NCBI GenBank assembly: GCA_024516035.1 | Contig: CM044966.1 | Location: 15,638,346 to 15,702,345 of the forward strand | Direction of reading: 5' to 3' | DNA length: 64,000 nt | Origin: Bactericera cockerelli | Lineage: Eukaryota; Arthropoda; Insecta; Hemiptera; Triozidae | Part shown: positions 63,087 through 64,000 of the stretch, piece by piece | How the letters are laid out: every line of letters starts with the position of its first letter | How positions within the stretch are numbered: the stretch's first letter is position 1 | Position numbers and translations under genes: made by a program | The notes under the pieces: generated by a model | Database searches by the model: none | Seen by the model: only the letters and a program-made list of their open reading frames with translations | What the model was told of the DNA's origin: nothing

Positions 63087-63174
63087 CTGGGAGGCGCCCA
63101 GTCATGCCTTGTGCAGTCCAGCAGGGTCCCCACGTAGGTCTTGCCTCGCCACGTCACATTCACCACCAGCACTC
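63087..63174 (-). CDS. sbb: scribbler exon 1 of window ([13 protein letters not shown] block)
   Basis: Residues 1-30 of the partial protein. It enters mid-codon after a TTTCTCAG acceptor and leaves through AG|GTAATG in phase 2. It encodes [17 protein letters not shown] and then TRHDWAPP, one of the best conserved blocks of the scribbler/ZNF609 family. A remnant of SINE central domain lies about 10 nt into the downstream intron. Upstream, the acceptor and the first exon bases are repeated twice more (see 63168-63480). Earlier exons must lie beyond the window. Confidence 0.93.
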
Positions 63175-63480
63175 CTGAGAAAGAAAAATAAACAAACCAC
63201 TCAATTAAAAAAAATAATATTAAAAAAAAATATTACAAAAACGAACACAATTTCTTACATTAGAAATCTGTCGGAAGCAGCACTCCTGAGAATGAAAAAA
63301 AAACAACCACTCAATTAAAAAAAATAAGATTAAAAAAAAAAAATATTACAAAAACAAACACAATTTCTTATATAAGAAATCTATTGGAAGCAGCACTCCT
63401 GAGAATGAAAAAAAAACAACCACTAAATTAAAAAAAAAACTAAAAATTTTTTTTTTTACAAAAACGAACACAATTTCTTT
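63168..63480 (-). repeat. tandem repeat of the exon 1 acceptor region, about 2.8 copies, 111-113 bp
   Basis: In sense orientation TTCTCAG|GAGTGCTG with its upstream TTTTTTTCATTC tract occurs at 63174 (true exon), 63285 and 63398. The intervening sequence AAACGAACACAATTTCTTA and TAGAAATCT resembles an R-J head. Confidence 0.88.
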
Positions 63481-63544
63481 TCTCATGAAGGGAACAGGCT
63501 TCTGGACTTAGGGTGTTCAGTATTGGAAAACCATTATGTCACAA

Positions 63545-63800
63545 TTTTAGTGGGTAGCGCAGAATCATAGGACTTTACCACTTTAATTTACAATATCTTG
63601 TATTATTTTTTTTGCCTAAGATTCTGCCACTGGTCGCTGCTTCACATTAAAGCAGCTACTCATTTTTCCTCACGAGGTATGAGTGGACCCCGAACATCCA
63701 AGTACAGAGCAGAAAAAATCCTCCCCCGCTGGGAATCGAACCCAGGTCACCATGTGTGCAATGCCTAGCGCGCTAACTCGCTCTGCCACAGTGACTACTT
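63545..63800 (-). repeat. S3 SINE, full length
   Basis: Reversed: AATTTTAGTGGGTAGCGCAG, TGCCACTGGTCGCTGCTTCA, GGGAATCGAACCCAGGTCAC and GCTCTGCCACAGTGACTAC. Confidence 0.86.
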
Positions 63801-63829
63801 AATAATAATAGTATTGGAAAACCACTCCC

Positions 63830-64000
63830 AACTAAGCCCAGATGGGCCGTCAAAGGCACAGAACTGGGAAATAAGATGCGAGATTTCCTCCCTGGTCACA
63901 ATAGATCTTACTAGGTCGCAGTGTTAATTGTATGGTGTTTCATCTGAAACCCTGCAACCAGGTTTATAATAATAATAAAAACACAATTTCTTATAGGCAT
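63830..64000 (+). repeat. S4-like tail repeat
   Basis: GGTCACAATAGATCTTACTA, GGTCGCAGTGTTAATTGTAT and a (TAA)n end. The same tail occurs at 62850-62930 and, split by mariner, at 50725-50744 and 52589-52605. Confidence 0.65.

Larger units (their letters stand above)
39705..63174 (-). other. sbb: scribbler/brakeless (ZNF608/ZNF609-type) gene, 15 internal exons
   Basis: This is the span of the minus-strand gene; the exons are listed separately. The 15 exons total 2,838 nt. They have consensus CAG acceptors and GT donors, and every junction phase matches, giving about 946 residues. Residue numbers used for the exons count from the split codon at 63,174. Scribbler/Brakeless is a nuclear transcriptional co-regulator known in Drosophila for axon targeting, larval locomotion and segmentation; ZNF608/609 are the vertebrate relatives. 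The protein is low-complexity Gly/Pro/Ser/His-rich with one C2H2 finger and a KKKRK basic stretch. It is incomplete at both ends: exon 1 of this list begins mid-codon and exon 15 ends at a donor. Its introns are filled with SINEs, minisatellites and exon-edge duplications. Confidence 0.93.

Overview
The window is nuclear DNA from an animal, almost certainly an insect. It has an AT-rich, repeat-packed background, spliced GC-rich exons with consensus GT/AG sites, and protein matches to the insect Scribbler/Brakeless (vertebrate ZNF608/ZNF609) family. The insect order cannot be settled from the sequence. No bacterial gene, rRNA operon, intact tRNA gene or CRISPR array was found.

Main gene: the right-hand 24 kb (about 39.7-63.2 kb) carries 15 internal coding exons of a scribbler/ZNF608-609 homologue on the minus strand. 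All 14 exon-exon junctions keep the reading frame, giving about 946 continuous residues. Family landmarks appear in the expected order: a [21 protein letters not shown] block running into FCDSPTSDLD, one C-x4-C-x12-H-x4-H zinc finger, SPAYSDISDDE, SENHQILKEAHE, RFYMYN and HVHTHHHTHVGLGY. The N-terminal exons lie beyond 64 kb. The C-terminal exon(s) after 39,705 were not found.

Second gene: at 14.0-14.5 kb on the plus strand there is a GC-rich terminal exon of an unrecognised protein. It has a splice acceptor, a stop codon and an ATTAAA signal, and encodes three tandem repeats of 52 residues.

Background: nearly everything else is mobile or tandem DNA. There are at least seven tRNA-like SINE families and a 5S-rRNA-headed SINE family. 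The 5S family shares a central domain with one tRNA-headed family. Other elements are polyA LINE tails and two LINE ORF2 remnants, a foldback Tc1/mariner element with 604-bp inverted repeats and a partly intact transposase, a second long-TIR mariner element, a PIF/Harbinger remnant, a pogo/Tigger-like element, a hAT MITE with a recoverable empty site, a TA-flanked MITE and Helitron-like elements. Tandem arrays have periods from 2 to 272 bp.

Most unusual feature: at five of the 15 scribbler exons, the exon edge and its splice site have been locally copied into the adjacent intron. The copy numbers are up to 16 for donors and 2-3 for acceptors. This produces arrays of decoy splice sites, mini-exon-like cassettes and one in-frame alternative acceptor.
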